Positions 37,168-45,809 of a stretch of 62,830 nucleotides of DNA are shown here, piece by piece. The stretch spans positions 1 through 62,830 of the forward strand of contig NZ_AUFO01000033.1 in NCBI RefSeq assembly GCF_000426545.1, given 5' to 3'. Every line of letters starts with the position of its first letter. Position 1 is the first letter of the stretch. The notes beneath the pieces are model-generated. The model saw only the letters and a program-made list of their open reading frames with translations. It did not search any database and was not told the origin of the DNA. The position numbers and the translations under genes were made by a program. Source of the stretch: Paenibacillus massiliensis subsp. panacisoli DSM 21345. Its GTDB lineage: Bacteria > Bacillota > Bacilli > Paenibacillales > Paenibacillaceae.

Positions 37168-38055
37168 TCAGCTCTCTGAGGCAGCAGTTAACCCGGAGTG
37201 CAGCAGATAGCCATGAATGGCTTGTGCAACTCCGTCTTCACGGTTCGTCCCAGTAACAACTGCAGCCCGTTCCTTCACATGCAGCTCAGCATTCCCCATC
37301 GCGATGCCAAGTCCTGCCCATTGCAGCATGTCCAGATCATTGTCATAATCCCCGGCTGCAGCAACGAGCTCTCGCCTAATATCATACTGAGCACACAATC
37401 TCTCCAGAGCCCCTCGCTTCGTGACTCCCGCGGCGTTGACATCAAAGCGCAGAGTCCCGGTTCGAGATAGCTCGTAAGAGCCTTGACGCTCCAGCTCCTC
37501 ATAGAGCTGTTCACGACTGGCATGATCCGGGCAGATGACTGCAGCCTTGTAGAATACCGGATGACGATCCTGCACGAACGAGCGAAAATCCCCGCCAACA
37601 TCCTCTACCTGAATCAGCATCGTCTGATCACGGTAATTGGCTTCATTCAGCTCACGGTGGGGCCGAACGACCACATTATTCAGCGGCCAGCGCCGATTCA
37701 TATCATTTAATTCGCGAACATACAGCACATTGTAGCCATAGAAGTGCACATAAGCGCCAGCTTCCTCAATCCGCTCCAGTAAGGACAGCACCTGCTCATA
37801 CAAGAGAGGTGCTCCCTCCAATAACTCCCCCGTTGTGGCGTCCAGTGTTACTGCACCATTGAGAGCAACCAGCGGAAAGTTCATGCCTACCTCTCTCGCA
37901 TGCAGCCATACCGAGGCCGGGAAGCGCCCAGAGGCGATGGTGACGAGCACATCCTCCTGCATGAGTCTACGTATGGCAGCCATCGTGTGTGGTGTAATCA
38001 TTTTGTCAGGATTCAGCAGTGTGCCGTCCATATCCAGTGCCAACAACTTGTACAT
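37168..38055 (-). CDS. HAD-superfamily phosphatase, Cof type
   Basis: The 295-residue enzyme has motif I ALDMDGTLLNPDK, motif II VTIASGRFP, a motif III lysine in AAGVTKRGALE and motif IV AAGDYDNDLDML. It follows the metallo-beta-lactamase gene by 21 bp with GGAAGGAGA upstream, and the binding-protein gene is 140 bp further on. This is the third HAD gene tied to these importers. Confidence 0.86.
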   Translation of the reverse strand: MYKLLALDMDGTLLNPDKMITPHTMAAIRRLMQEDVLVTIASGRFPASVWLHAREVGMNFPLVALNGAVTLDATTGELLEGAPLLYEQVLSLLERIEEAGAYVHFYGYNVLYVRELNDMNRRWPLNNVVVRPHRELNEANYRDQTMLIQVEDVGGDFRSFVQDRHPVFYKAAVICPDHASREQLYEELERQGSYELSRTGTLRFDVNAAGVTKRGALERLCAQYDIRRELVAAAGDYDNDLDMLQWAGLGIAMGNAELHVKERAAVVTGTNREDGVAQAIHGYLLHSGLTAASES

Positions 38056-38076
38056 CCTGTGTCTCCTTCCTCCTCG

Positions 38077-38811
38077 TTAGATCGTGTACAGCCGCAGTGG
38101 CTCCGGGATATCAACAGGACCCTGGAATACCCGCCTTGCTTCCTGACGCATGAGCTCCAGGTTACCATCACTCGGCAGATGAACAAGCACAAGCTGCTTG
38201 ACATTAGCCATACCTGCGATCGTGCCTGCCTGTAACGCATTCATGTGTCCTTGCCCCGAGGTATGTACACTACCCTCACAGATCGTCGCCTCGCACAGGA
38301 AAATATCCGCGTCCCGCGCCAGCTCAATCAATGAATCACAGTACGAGGTATCGCCGGAATAGACCAGCACCTTGCCACCATAGGTAATGCGGATGGCGTA
38401 GCACATAATGGTGTGCTCCACCGGGACGAATTCAATCTCCGCGCCAGCCAGCCTGATCTTCACGAACGGATCAATGGCATGCACCTCCGTATGCTCCCCG
38501 TAGAGACTCTGGTGCATGCTTACAGGCTCACTCGGTGCAAAGAGCTTCAGTTGATGCTGCATCCGGGCATTGCGTATAGCGCCAGCCGCCGCATACTGCA
38601 GCACTCCGAGGTCTGCCATATGATCATGGTGGAGGTGCGATAAAATAACGCCAGATAAATCCTCTACCTTCACTTCGGCAGGAAGCTTGCTCATGACACC
38701 ACTCCCGCAATCCAGCAGAATGTGCCCTTCATCCGTTGTAACCAAATATCCGGCAGTAGCTCCTCCAGCAGAGGGGTATCCGCCCCAATAGCCCAATATC
38801 TTCACCTTCAT
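38077..38811 (-). CDS. Metallo-beta-lactamase-fold hydrolase (YhfI/PhnP-like)
   Basis: The 244-residue hydrolase has the MBL metal motif SHLHHDHMAD near residue 60, HTIMCYAI and YSGDTSYCD further on, and a C-terminal histidine in LVLVHLPSD. The family includes RNase Z relatives and cyclic phosphodiesterases such as PhnP. Given its neighbours, a phosphodiesterase acting on an imported compound is plausible but unproven. The ATG at 38811 is five bases after GAGGTGA; the longer frame is rejected. First gene of the second operon. Confidence 0.82.
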   Translation of the reverse strand: MKVKILGYWGGYPSAGGATAGYLVTTDEGHILLDCGSGVMSKLPAEVKVEDLSGVILSHLHHDHMADLGVLQYAAAGAIRNARMQHQLKLFAPSEPVSMHQSLYGEHTEVHAIDPFVKIRLAGAEIEFVPVEHTIMCYAIRITYGGKVLVYSGDTSYCDSLIELARDADIFLCEATICEGSVHTSGQGHMNALQAGTIAGMANVKQLVLVHLPSDGNLELMRQEARRVFQGPVDIPEPLRLYTI

Positions 38812-38969
38812 GTTGTCACCTCTTGCTTCTGCTCCCCTTACATGGCTCCTACTCCCAATAGAAGATATGTCGATCAACTACTATGGCGAAACTGAGAAGC
38901 CTGTGTGCTGATTGCATCTGTTATTTTGTTCGCGACATCTGTTCTCGTCTTTTACATTTGTTCCGAACG

Positions 38970-38983
38970 ATTACAATTGTAAT
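38970..38983. promoter_or_regulatory. Palindromic operator candidate in the SorC divergent region
   Basis: ATTACAATTGTAAT is a perfect 14-bp palindrome midway in the 333-bp region between the divergent MBL and SorC genes. TTTACATTTGTT and CTGTTATTGTTG nearby look like half sites. I see no other feature in 38812-39144. Confidence 0.45.
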
Positions 38984-39144
38984 TACCCTCTGTTATTGTT
39001 GTGTCATGCGTTTGTCAATTTTACGTAAACGTCAGCTGGTAAATGGAGGGCAGCTTGACTCGCTGTCGACAGCCAATTTATAGTGGGGGTTGTACTTGAG
39101 AAATAAATCAGGAAGTTGAATAATTTTTAAAAGGCGGACTATAT

Positions 39145-40128
39145 GTGAATATAGAAGAACGCAAGAACATGGTGAAGGTATGCAAGCTCTACTATTACGA
39201 AGCATGGACGCAAGAGAAGATTGCTGCACAATTTGGGGTATCCAGACCCGTCATCTCTAAAATGCTGCAGCGAGCGCGAGATGAAGGAATTGTCGAGATT
39301 GTCATTCATGATGACGATCATGAAGTATCCAAGCTGGAAAAGGATATGGAGCAGCTCTTTGGTCTACAGCAAGTGCTGGTCGTCCCGACGAAGGACCTGA
39401 ACAAGGAGCTGGTGTCCAGCGCAGTCGGCAAGGCCGCCGCCCAATTCGTACTGAAGCTGATTCGCAACGGTGACAGGGTAGGCGTCTCATGGGGCAATAC
39501 GCTTTACTATATGGTCAGAGAATTCCCGCTGGAGAAGAAAGAGAACGTCAAATTCATCCCGCTGGTCGGCGGTACGGGTAGCGCACGCAATGAGATGCAT
39601 TCCAATCAGATCGCCTATGAGCTATCCAAGAGACTCGGTGTTACCTGTGATACGCTTTATGCCCCTGCGGTAGTCGAGACGGAGCAATTGAAGGAGCAGA
39701 TCGTTCAGCTACCTAACATCGCATCGGTACTTCAAGAAGGAGAGCATATCGATCTGGCCCTGGTCGGGATCGGCAATCCCTACTCCATGTCCACGATGGA
39801 GAGATCCGGCTATCTGAATGAGCAGGTGCTGGTGGAGCTACAAGCGATGGATGTCGTTGCCGACATTAACTCACGCTTCATCACCCGTAGCGGTGAGATT
39901 AGTGAGCATCCCATTAACGAAAAAGTCATCGGGCTTGGGCTTGAGCAACTGAAGCAGACGAAGACTGTCGTAGGCATGGCCTTCGGCTTGCACAAGATTG
40001 ACTGCATCGTGGCAGCCCTGAAGGGGCGCTATATTAACATGCTGATTACCGATGAGGCCACTGCCGATCACATCGTCAAAGCCGAGCAGTATGTAGCTTC
40101 CCGCACAGCTAGCCATCGGCGAAAATAA
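39145..40128 (+). CDS. SorC/DeoR-type sugar-binding transcriptional regulator
   Basis: The 327-residue regulator has an N-terminal HTH (YYYEAWTQEKIAAQFGVSRP, then VISKMLQRARDEGIVEI) and a SorC effector domain (GDRVGVSWGNTLYYMV; PLVGGTGSARNEMHSN), which binds phosphorylated sugars in this family. The GTG is 7 bases after AAAAGGCGG. It is divergent from the MBL-HAD-importer operon and is the likely regulator of it. Confidence 0.87.
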   Translation: MNIEERKNMVKVCKLYYYEAWTQEKIAAQFGVSRPVISKMLQRARDEGIVEIVIHDDDHEVSKLEKDMEQLFGLQQVLVVPTKDLNKELVSSAVGKAAAQFVLKLIRNGDRVGVSWGNTLYYMVREFPLEKKENVKFIPLVGGTGSARNEMHSNQIAYELSKRLGVTCDTLYAPAVVETEQLKEQIVQLPNIASVLQEGEHIDLALVGIGNPYSMSTMERSGYLNEQVLVELQAMDVVADINSRFITRSGEISEHPINEKVIGLGLEQLKQTKTVVGMAFGLHKIDCIVAALKGRYINMLITDEATADHIVKAEQYVASRTASHRRK

Positions 40129-40344
40129 TACAATCAAGAGGCTCACTCCAATGCGGAAGGTACATCTGAACAAGCTATAGCAATTACAATCATATAGACT
40201 TTCAAGTAGTGGCTCGTACCTTGATCGAATCTGATCTCAGGTTGAATGCTCTGGATATCTCACTCATATTTGATTCGGTCAAGGTATTCGTCAACGACAT
40301 ACGGTTCAAGGCTTCGCGTTCCTTTCATCGCTGGCTCCATTTAG

Positions 40345-40358
40345 TGTAAGCGCTACAA
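40345..40358. promoter_or_regulatory. cre-like site
   Basis: TGTAAGCGCTACAA is a near-palindrome matching 13 of 14 positions of the CcpA site consensus, about 85 bp upstream of the nucleotidyltransferase gene. The gene-free stretch 40129-40442 holds nothing else I can support. Confidence 0.3.
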
Positions 40359-40442
40359 TTTCGACATAAATTTAGCCACATTCATCCATAACACATGGAG
40401 TATTGCGACTAATTATATGAATATTAGAGGGGTGTATTACCG

Positions 40443-41228
40443 ATGTATCTGCATCATCAGGAAGCCATTACAGTCATTACAAACAAGCTCAAGACACGAG
40501 AGGACGTGCTTGGAATTATTGTTGGGGGCTCGGTAGCCCATGGCTATGCCAAGGAGGACTCCGATATTGACCTGATGCTCGTCGTGTCAGACGAGGATTT
40601 CCGTGCTCGACTCGACAGTGGGGATGTCAGCTATTACGAGAAGGAAGCTACTCCTTATGAAGGGGGATATGTAGATGGTAAGTACACATCCATCTCTTAC
40701 ATCCGCCAGGTCGCAGAATCCGGCAGTGAGCCCGCACGCTTCGCGTATCGTGACGCCATCGTGACCTATAGTGAGGTAGACGGATTGGAGGAGCTGGTTG
40801 CAGCAGCCTCCCAATACCCGAAGGCACGCAAGGAAGAGATGATCGAGAAATTCTATGCTCAATTCGAAGGCTGGAAGTGGCTGTATTATGAAGGGGCCAA
40901 GCGTAATGAGACCTACCTGATGGAATACGCCATCCCGCAGTTCGTGCTGTTCGCAGGAAGATTGATATTGGCCCATAATGAAGTGGTGTACCCTTATCAT
41001 AAATGGTTCATGACGGTGCTGGGCGAAGCAATCGATAAGCCAGAGGGACTGATTGAGCAAATGGACGCTGTCCTGAAAACCAAATCCCCAGAGCATGTAG
41101 AGCAGCTATTCGACAATGTGAATCAATTCCGTACATGGCCAAAGAATGAGAAGGGCTGGCATGTGCGCTTCATGCTGGATAGCGAGCTGAACTGGCTAAG
41201 CGGGTATGTTCCGATCGCGGATGCATGA
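40443..41228 (+). CDS. Nucleotidyltransferase-fold protein (aminoglycoside nucleotidyltransferase-like)
   Basis: The 261-residue protein has the polymerase-beta-type signature GGSVAHGYAKEDSDIDLMLV at about residues 28-47 and a helical C-terminal half. The family transfers nucleotides to small molecules or proteins; the substrate is not evident and it need not be a resistance enzyme. GAGGGGTG precedes the ATG. It appears monocistronic. Confidence 0.8.
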   Translation: MYLHHQEAITVITNKLKTREDVLGIIVGGSVAHGYAKEDSDIDLMLVVSDEDFRARLDSGDVSYYEKEATPYEGGYVDGKYTSISYIRQVAESGSEPARFAYRDAIVTYSEVDGLEELVAAASQYPKARKEEMIEKFYAQFEGWKWLYYEGAKRNETYLMEYAIPQFVLFAGRLILAHNEVVYPYHKWFMTVLGEAIDKPEGLIEQMDAVLKTKSPEHVEQLFDNVNQFRTWPKNEKGWHVRFMLDSELNWLSGYVPIADA

Positions 41229-41271
41229 GCCATCCTAGTACCTTGACCAGATTAAATGTGTGTATAGTGCC

Positions 41272-41359
41272 GAGCCGCTGCAAGCGGAGAGCCCTGTCAA
41301 GCATGGTTCAACTCGTTGTCTTGGGATTAAGCTTGATTAGCTGATGAACAGCAAGCTTA
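41272..41359 (+). repeat. Dispersed intergenic hairpin repeat, second copy
   Basis: The segment begins GAGCCGCTGCAAGCGG followed by AGAGCCCTGTC, and ends with TTAAGCTTG ... AGCTGATGAACAGCAAGCTTA. Both ends are shared with the copy at 52301-52432. TAAGCTTG and CAAGCTTA form an inverted repeat. Confidence 0.6.
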
Positions 41360-41380
41360 TCCATCATGATCTTCTAGATA

Positions 41381-41890
41381 AAGAGGCTGTCTCATAAGTA
41401 TACTCGCGGAGACAGGCCCTCTGTCTTCTCAAAAGCTAGGCTTGATTTCGGTTTCGTCCACAAAGTACTGTTCCAAGGAAACGTATTTTTCGTCAGCCAG
41501 AAACTGAAACACGGCGGTAAATACGCATTCGGGAACGCTCTTCATCCGCTGGGAACGGAAGGGGTGGAATGTACAAAGAAACCTCTCCTTTGAAATGGTT
41601 GGTCGCACTTCCATTTACCAAAAGTGATGTTTCTTTTTTTGTGGTTTTAAAAGATGGAGGACTGGTTTCCCGCTTAAACAGTGGAGAGGACGGACGGATT
41701 GTGGAAAAGCGGCAGCGGTCGCCTTTGTCCCCGGATTTTCACCGCTTAGGAGAATAATTAAAATCTGGGGACAACAGCGATTGTAACAACGGTCCGTTCA
41801 CGGAGCGTCCACCCAAAAAGCCTATGTATTTCCTACGTAAAAACAAGGCTGACCCAAGCAGCCATTTCATGGCCTTTGGGACAGCCTCTT
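41381..41890 (-). mobile_element. Deletion-derived IS1182 relic (MITE-like)
   Basis: Both ends match the intact IS1182 at 1-1970 (AAGAGGCTGTCTCATAAG and, reversed, AAGAGGCTGTCCCAAAGG). Between them only two internal pieces of the parent remain, corresponding to about 1228-1345 and 1645-1900. The result is about 510 bp with no functional transposase, but with ends that could be moved in trans. Confidence 0.85.
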
Positions 41891-41903
41891 CTGTTCCCGT
41901 ACA

Positions 41904-43046
41904 CTACAGTCCTAGCTTCTGCCCCTTCTCCAGTCGTCTAATCTGCTGCTCACCCGTGTCTGCCAGCTCACGGAACTGATCAATGGTCTGGCGCATGCGT
42001 GGCAGTGCTTCTTGCTTGTAGGCACTGATCGAATCCAGCGCATCAAGCACATCACTGAACGACTGCTTCATCGTATCTACGGAAATACTGGTCTCCAGTG
42101 CCTGCTTCTGAATATCCGCTCCCTGATTCTTGAGCAGTCGTGAGGTGCCGGCAATCAGATCATTGGTCGTCTGGTTCAACAGCTCAATTTTCTTAAGCAC
42201 AATCTTCTGATTGTAGAGAGCACTTGCTACTGTGACAGCAATCTTCAAGGCGGATACGGTAACGTTCTTGGCGCGATCGACACCACGAATCAGCTCTTTG
42301 TTATTGCGAATGACCACTTCAATAGCCATAATCCCCTGCTGGTTCACGACCAGCATCTGCTGCAGATCCATCACGCGCTGCCGGAGAGGGAATAATACTT
42401 CCTCGGTGATGAAGCGGATCTTCTCCGGGTCCTCATCGCGCAGCTTAGCCGCCTCCACCTGCGTAGCAATGGATTCATCCATCAGCATGCCCAGCTGTAT
42501 TTCCTTGTGTAATTTCTTCGTCAGCTCACGCAGATTATGCTGCTCGATCTCCAGGGTCGTATTGTCATTTTTCAGTGTGGCTCGGCCCTTGTTCAGCGAG
42601 TTCACAATATCCCCGATCACCGAGTCGGCCCGTTCGAACTTCAGGAAATACGCCCGCAGCGGATTGAACAGCTTGCCAAGCAGCCCTTTTTTGGCAAAAT
42701 CAACGATACTCGGGTCCAGATCCTTGAGCTGGATATGCAGCTCAGCCAAGTCCTTCGCCACCTGTCCTCCCTCATCTCCCGTCTTGGAGAGATGGCCGAC
42801 AGAGACCTGAAGCAGTGCATTTTTCTCCGAGGAGGATCTCATGGTATTGAGACCAAAGCTGTCGATGGATTTCATAATCTCCCGGCGCTTATCGAGCGAA
42901 TCCATATCCAGTGTCATGATCATCTCTACATTGGAATTGGCTACGGCCTGAAGCTCAGCTACCTCAGCCGGGACAGGCTTCGTCTCTTCTTCAATCACCG
43001 CTTGAATCTCTTGTTCACTTGGGATTTCCATAGAAAATGATGACAT
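41904..43046 (-). CDS. telA: TelA-family toxic anion resistance protein
   Basis: The 380-residue cytosolic protein is almost entirely alpha-helical and matches the TelA/YaaN/YceH family: LDPSIVDFAKKGLLGKLFNP, LNKGRATLKNDNTTLEIEQ and ALKIAVTVASALYNQKIVL. The family is linked to tellurite and envelope-stress tolerance, but its biochemical role is unknown. It lies 37 bp after the VWA gene and is the third gene of the XpaC-VWA-TelA operon. Confidence 0.9.
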   Translation of the reverse strand: MSSFSMEIPSEQEIQAVIEEETKPVPAEVAELQAVANSNVEMIMTLDMDSLDKRREIMKSIDSFGLNTMRSSSEKNALLQVSVGHLSKTGDEGGQVAKDLAELHIQLKDLDPSIVDFAKKGLLGKLFNPLRAYFLKFERADSVIGDIVNSLNKGRATLKNDNTTLEIEQHNLRELTKKLHKEIQLGMLMDESIATQVEAAKLRDEDPEKIRFITEEVLFPLRQRVMDLQQMLVVNQQGIMAIEVVIRNNKELIRGVDRAKNVTVSALKIAVTVASALYNQKIVLKKIELLNQTTNDLIAGTSRLLKNQGADIQKQALETSISVDTMKQSFSDVLDALDSISAYKQEALPRMRQTIDQFRELADTGEQQIRRLEKGQKLGL

Positions 43047-43083
43047 ATTAATTCCCCCTTATCACGTATGAGCTCACTTCTAT

Positions 43084-44775
43084 CTACATCTGCACGTTGA
43101 ATAGATTGCTGATCTTGTAGACAACGTCGTCAGTATCTGCGTTAATGCTTGCAGCCTCATTGATACTGGAGATGCTCTCCAAGGCATCAAGATCTGCATT
43201 GTAGCCAATCGTATAGATTGGGACCTTGTAAGCCTCAATCAGCTCCCTAATCTCCTTCAAGGAGTGACCTTCATTCGTCTCCCCATCACTGAGCACGAAG
43301 AGCAGCGGCTTGACATTCGGATTAACGGCCATATAGTCCTCCAGCATTTTCAAGCCGACGACAACGCCGTCGAAGGTTGCTGTCCCGCCTCCTGCGGAGA
43401 GGCTTTCCACTGAGCCTGCGAACATAGACTGCTGGTTCGTGTCATATTTGGCCAGCGGTAATTGGATCGTAACAGCACTCGAATAGGAGACGAGGCCAAT
43501 GCTGTTGTCCGCACCCAAATTCTTCTGTCCTTGAATGAGCGACTTCTTCAGCTTGTTCAAAGGCTCCCCGTTCATACTCCCGGAGACGTCTGTCACAAAT
43601 ACTGCCGCAATCGGCCGTGCGCTGTTCTTCTTCTCCTTCCATACCTTCTGGGCTGCCAGTAGCGTACCGCCATCCACCTGATCGGAAGGAGAAGCATAAT
43701 CAGACTTCCCGTTGAATCCTGATTTCTGAGCGGAGGTCTGATACTTCTCCTGCTTCACGAATTCGCTGAATCGGCGAAGAATATCAAGCTTCTGCTGTGG
43801 CAGTTCTCCCAAAGCATAGAGCGGGCTGTCATGCCGAACGCCGAAGGGGGTGAACACGTACCCACCCTGTAGTTCGGGTGTATTTACGAAGGTCTGGTAC
43901 TCCAGCACAAAAGCATCCAGACGTCCCGACTGAGCGGCTCCTCGCATCTGCAGCGTAGTCGAAGCTGTGAAGGGTACATTGGCCTGGAACTGCTCAAAGC
44001 GCTTCACGGCCTCCGGTCCGAGCGGATTGGCTCCATCGAAGGACTTCAGGGCTGTAATGAGAAAATTAAGTCCCGTCGAGCTCGCGAACGGGTCTGTATA
44101 GCCCATAGCCAGCTCGTTTTTGTTGATGGCTTCAATAACGGTCTGTACATTGACCTCACCATATGTACTTTTCAGACTGTCATATTTATTTTTGGAGATG
44201 ACAATGCCAGGAACATTACCTACTAGACGCTTGCTAATCAGCTCGGTTTTGACATTGCTGGCCTTGACCATCTCCCCCCACAGCTCACTTGAAGGCGTGA
44301 ATCCACCAGGGATATACTTGCCTGACTTAATGTAATCGGTTGCTGTTCCTGATGCGATATTGCGAATTTTTACGGATACAGGCTTCCCGTTCACCATAAT
44401 CTTGGACTTGTTGAAATCATTGGCTACGCCAACAAGCCAGCCATCTACACCTGTGCCGGATTTCTCGGTCGAGGAGAAGATCTCAACATACTGCGGCGTG
44501 GTATTCTCAACGGTCACTTCGAACTTGGAGATATCCGGTAAGGAATCTGCCAGATTCACCGGGTCCAGATCAATCTGTCCCTTGATGGGCTCTGCGGTAG
44601 TCGGAGCAATGCTGGTGTACATTTTGTTCAGCTTGCGCGAGGCCTGCTCCATATTGAGCTGCGCACCTGATTTTCCACTCAAGCTGTTGAAGAATGATAG
44701 CCCCGTGTACACCAGTCCGAACACCAATACCAGTAATAGACCGGATACGAGGAAGAACTTGCTGCGCTTGGTCAT
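43084..44775 (-). CDS. Membrane-anchored VWA protein with solute-binding-like domain
   Basis: The 563-residue protein has one N-terminal membrane segment (residues ~8-30), an extracellular periplasmic-binding-like domain (about 75-360; VEIFSSTEKSGTGVDGWLVG, MGYTDPFASSTGLNFLI) and a C-terminal VWA domain with an intact MIDAS (VTDVSGSM near residue 395, later DGETNEG). It probably binds a ligand or partner at the cell surface. AAGGAGG is seven bases upstream of the ATG, and the xpaC stop is 12 bp upstream. Confidence 0.85.
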   Translation of the reverse strand: MTKRSKFFLVSGLLLVLVFGLVYTGLSFFNSLSGKSGAQLNMEQASRKLNKMYTSIAPTTAEPIKGQIDLDPVNLADSLPDISKFEVTVENTTPQYVEIFSSTEKSGTGVDGWLVGVANDFNKSKIMVNGKPVSVKIRNIASGTATDYIKSGKYIPGGFTPSSELWGEMVKASNVKTELISKRLVGNVPGIVISKNKYDSLKSTYGEVNVQTVIEAINKNELAMGYTDPFASSTGLNFLITALKSFDGANPLGPEAVKRFEQFQANVPFTASTTLQMRGAAQSGRLDAFVLEYQTFVNTPELQGGYVFTPFGVRHDSPLYALGELPQQKLDILRRFSEFVKQEKYQTSAQKSGFNGKSDYASPSDQVDGGTLLAAQKVWKEKKNSARPIAAVFVTDVSGSMNGEPLNKLKKSLIQGQKNLGADNSIGLVSYSSAVTIQLPLAKYDTNQQSMFAGSVESLSAGGGTATFDGVVVGLKMLEDYMAVNPNVKPLLFVLSDGETNEGHSLKEIRELIEAYKVPIYTIGYNADLDALESISSINEAASINADTDDVVYKISNLFNVQM

Positions 44776-44787
44776 GCGTAACCCTCC

Positions 44788-45531
44788 TTAATCTCTGTAC
44801 AATTTGGTCTGCTTGATTAATAGATCAATTTCCTTCATGCAAGGCATCTGTTCGATATCCCCCTCCTCGAAGCTATCCAGGCGTGAGATTTCGAGCATAA
44901 GCTGATCAAGCTTGAGCAGGATTTCTTCATTGGTATTCAGGGAGGTTTTGAGATAGGTTAGATAATCGTTGTAGACCTTGTTCTTCTTTTGCATCATTTC
45001 GGGGGTAAGGCCTTTGGGTTTGCTCGTGAGCATATTGCCATATTCAGCCTTGTCGAACACGTGAAGGCGATTGAGAATGCTTCTTACGTTCAGATATAAC
45101 AGCTTCTCGACCTCCTGGGAGACCGAAGCAAACTTCTTGAAGCTCATTTCTCCCGGATCGAAGCGGTGATTCAGTACATTCAGGAAAGCCTCCCGCTTCT
45201 TCTTCATCCGCTCTAGCTGTGAGATGACGAGTGTGACATCCTCCTCCAGCACCTTGATGCCCTTGTAGTAGCCCAGTGCCTGAAGATAATCCTCATGCTT
45301 CTCGATGTTCTTGACAGGCAATACTGCGGGTGGCTTGAAAAAAGTCATATAGCTGGCATATAGCAGCACCAAAATATTGGCAAGTATCCATGTGATCGTA
45401 AAAGCAATTCCGAGTGCGCTTGTTCTAGCTCCGAGATCAATCCAGCCAGGAATGAACAAAAGTATATTCAAGAACACAACAATAAGGATGAGTCCCAATA
45501 GATTTATGTATTTATTAGAGCTTAATCTCAT
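44788..45531 (-). CDS. xpaC: XpaC-like membrane protein
   Basis: The 247-residue protein has two N-terminal membrane helices (NLLGLILIVVFLNILLFIPG and LGIAFTITWILANILVLLYA), then a helical cytosolic domain (EDYLQALGYYKGIKVLEEDV; MKKKREAFLNVLNHRF) typical of XpaC, whose gene is commonly paired with telA/yaaN. The ATG at 45531 follows GGGAGGAAG. It is the first gene of the operon. Confidence 0.8.
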   Translation of the reverse strand: MRLSSNKYINLLGLILIVVFLNILLFIPGWIDLGARTSALGIAFTITWILANILVLLYASYMTFFKPPAVLPVKNIEKHEDYLQALGYYKGIKVLEEDVTLVISQLERMKKKREAFLNVLNHRFDPGEMSFKKFASVSQEVEKLLYLNVRSILNRLHVFDKAEYGNMLTSKPKGLTPEMMQKKNKVYNDYLTYLKTSLNTNEEILLKLDQLMLEISRLDSFEEGDIEQMPCMKEIDLLIKQTKLYRD

Positions 45532-45809
45532 CCGGCTTCCTCCCTTCCCACGTCCAAGGCACAGTACATACAAATATACTCATTTGCATTGCAGGACGTT
45601 ACCTAACGGCATGCATTACAGCATGCATTCATCTTCTCATTGTACTATAAAGCTTTTCTGCAAAGTGGAATTCACTGGATATTAGAGGATCAAAAATCAG
45701 TCTCCATAAGTAATTTGTTAGTAAGCAATACGCAGGAGAGATAGCTTACGTGTCATTTTTTGTGATGGAGTCTCTCACGCTCCCCCCCCCATCAAAGATC
45801 CAGCATGGG

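Noticed and set aside
40443..41228. Aminoglycoside resistance gene
   Set aside because: The nucleotidyltransferase signature is present, but nothing in the sequence or context fixes the substrate, so a resistance role is not claimed.
45782..45790. Run of nine C as a phase-variation tract
   Set aside because: It lies after the stop of the 459-residue gene and outside any promoter or reading frame I can support.
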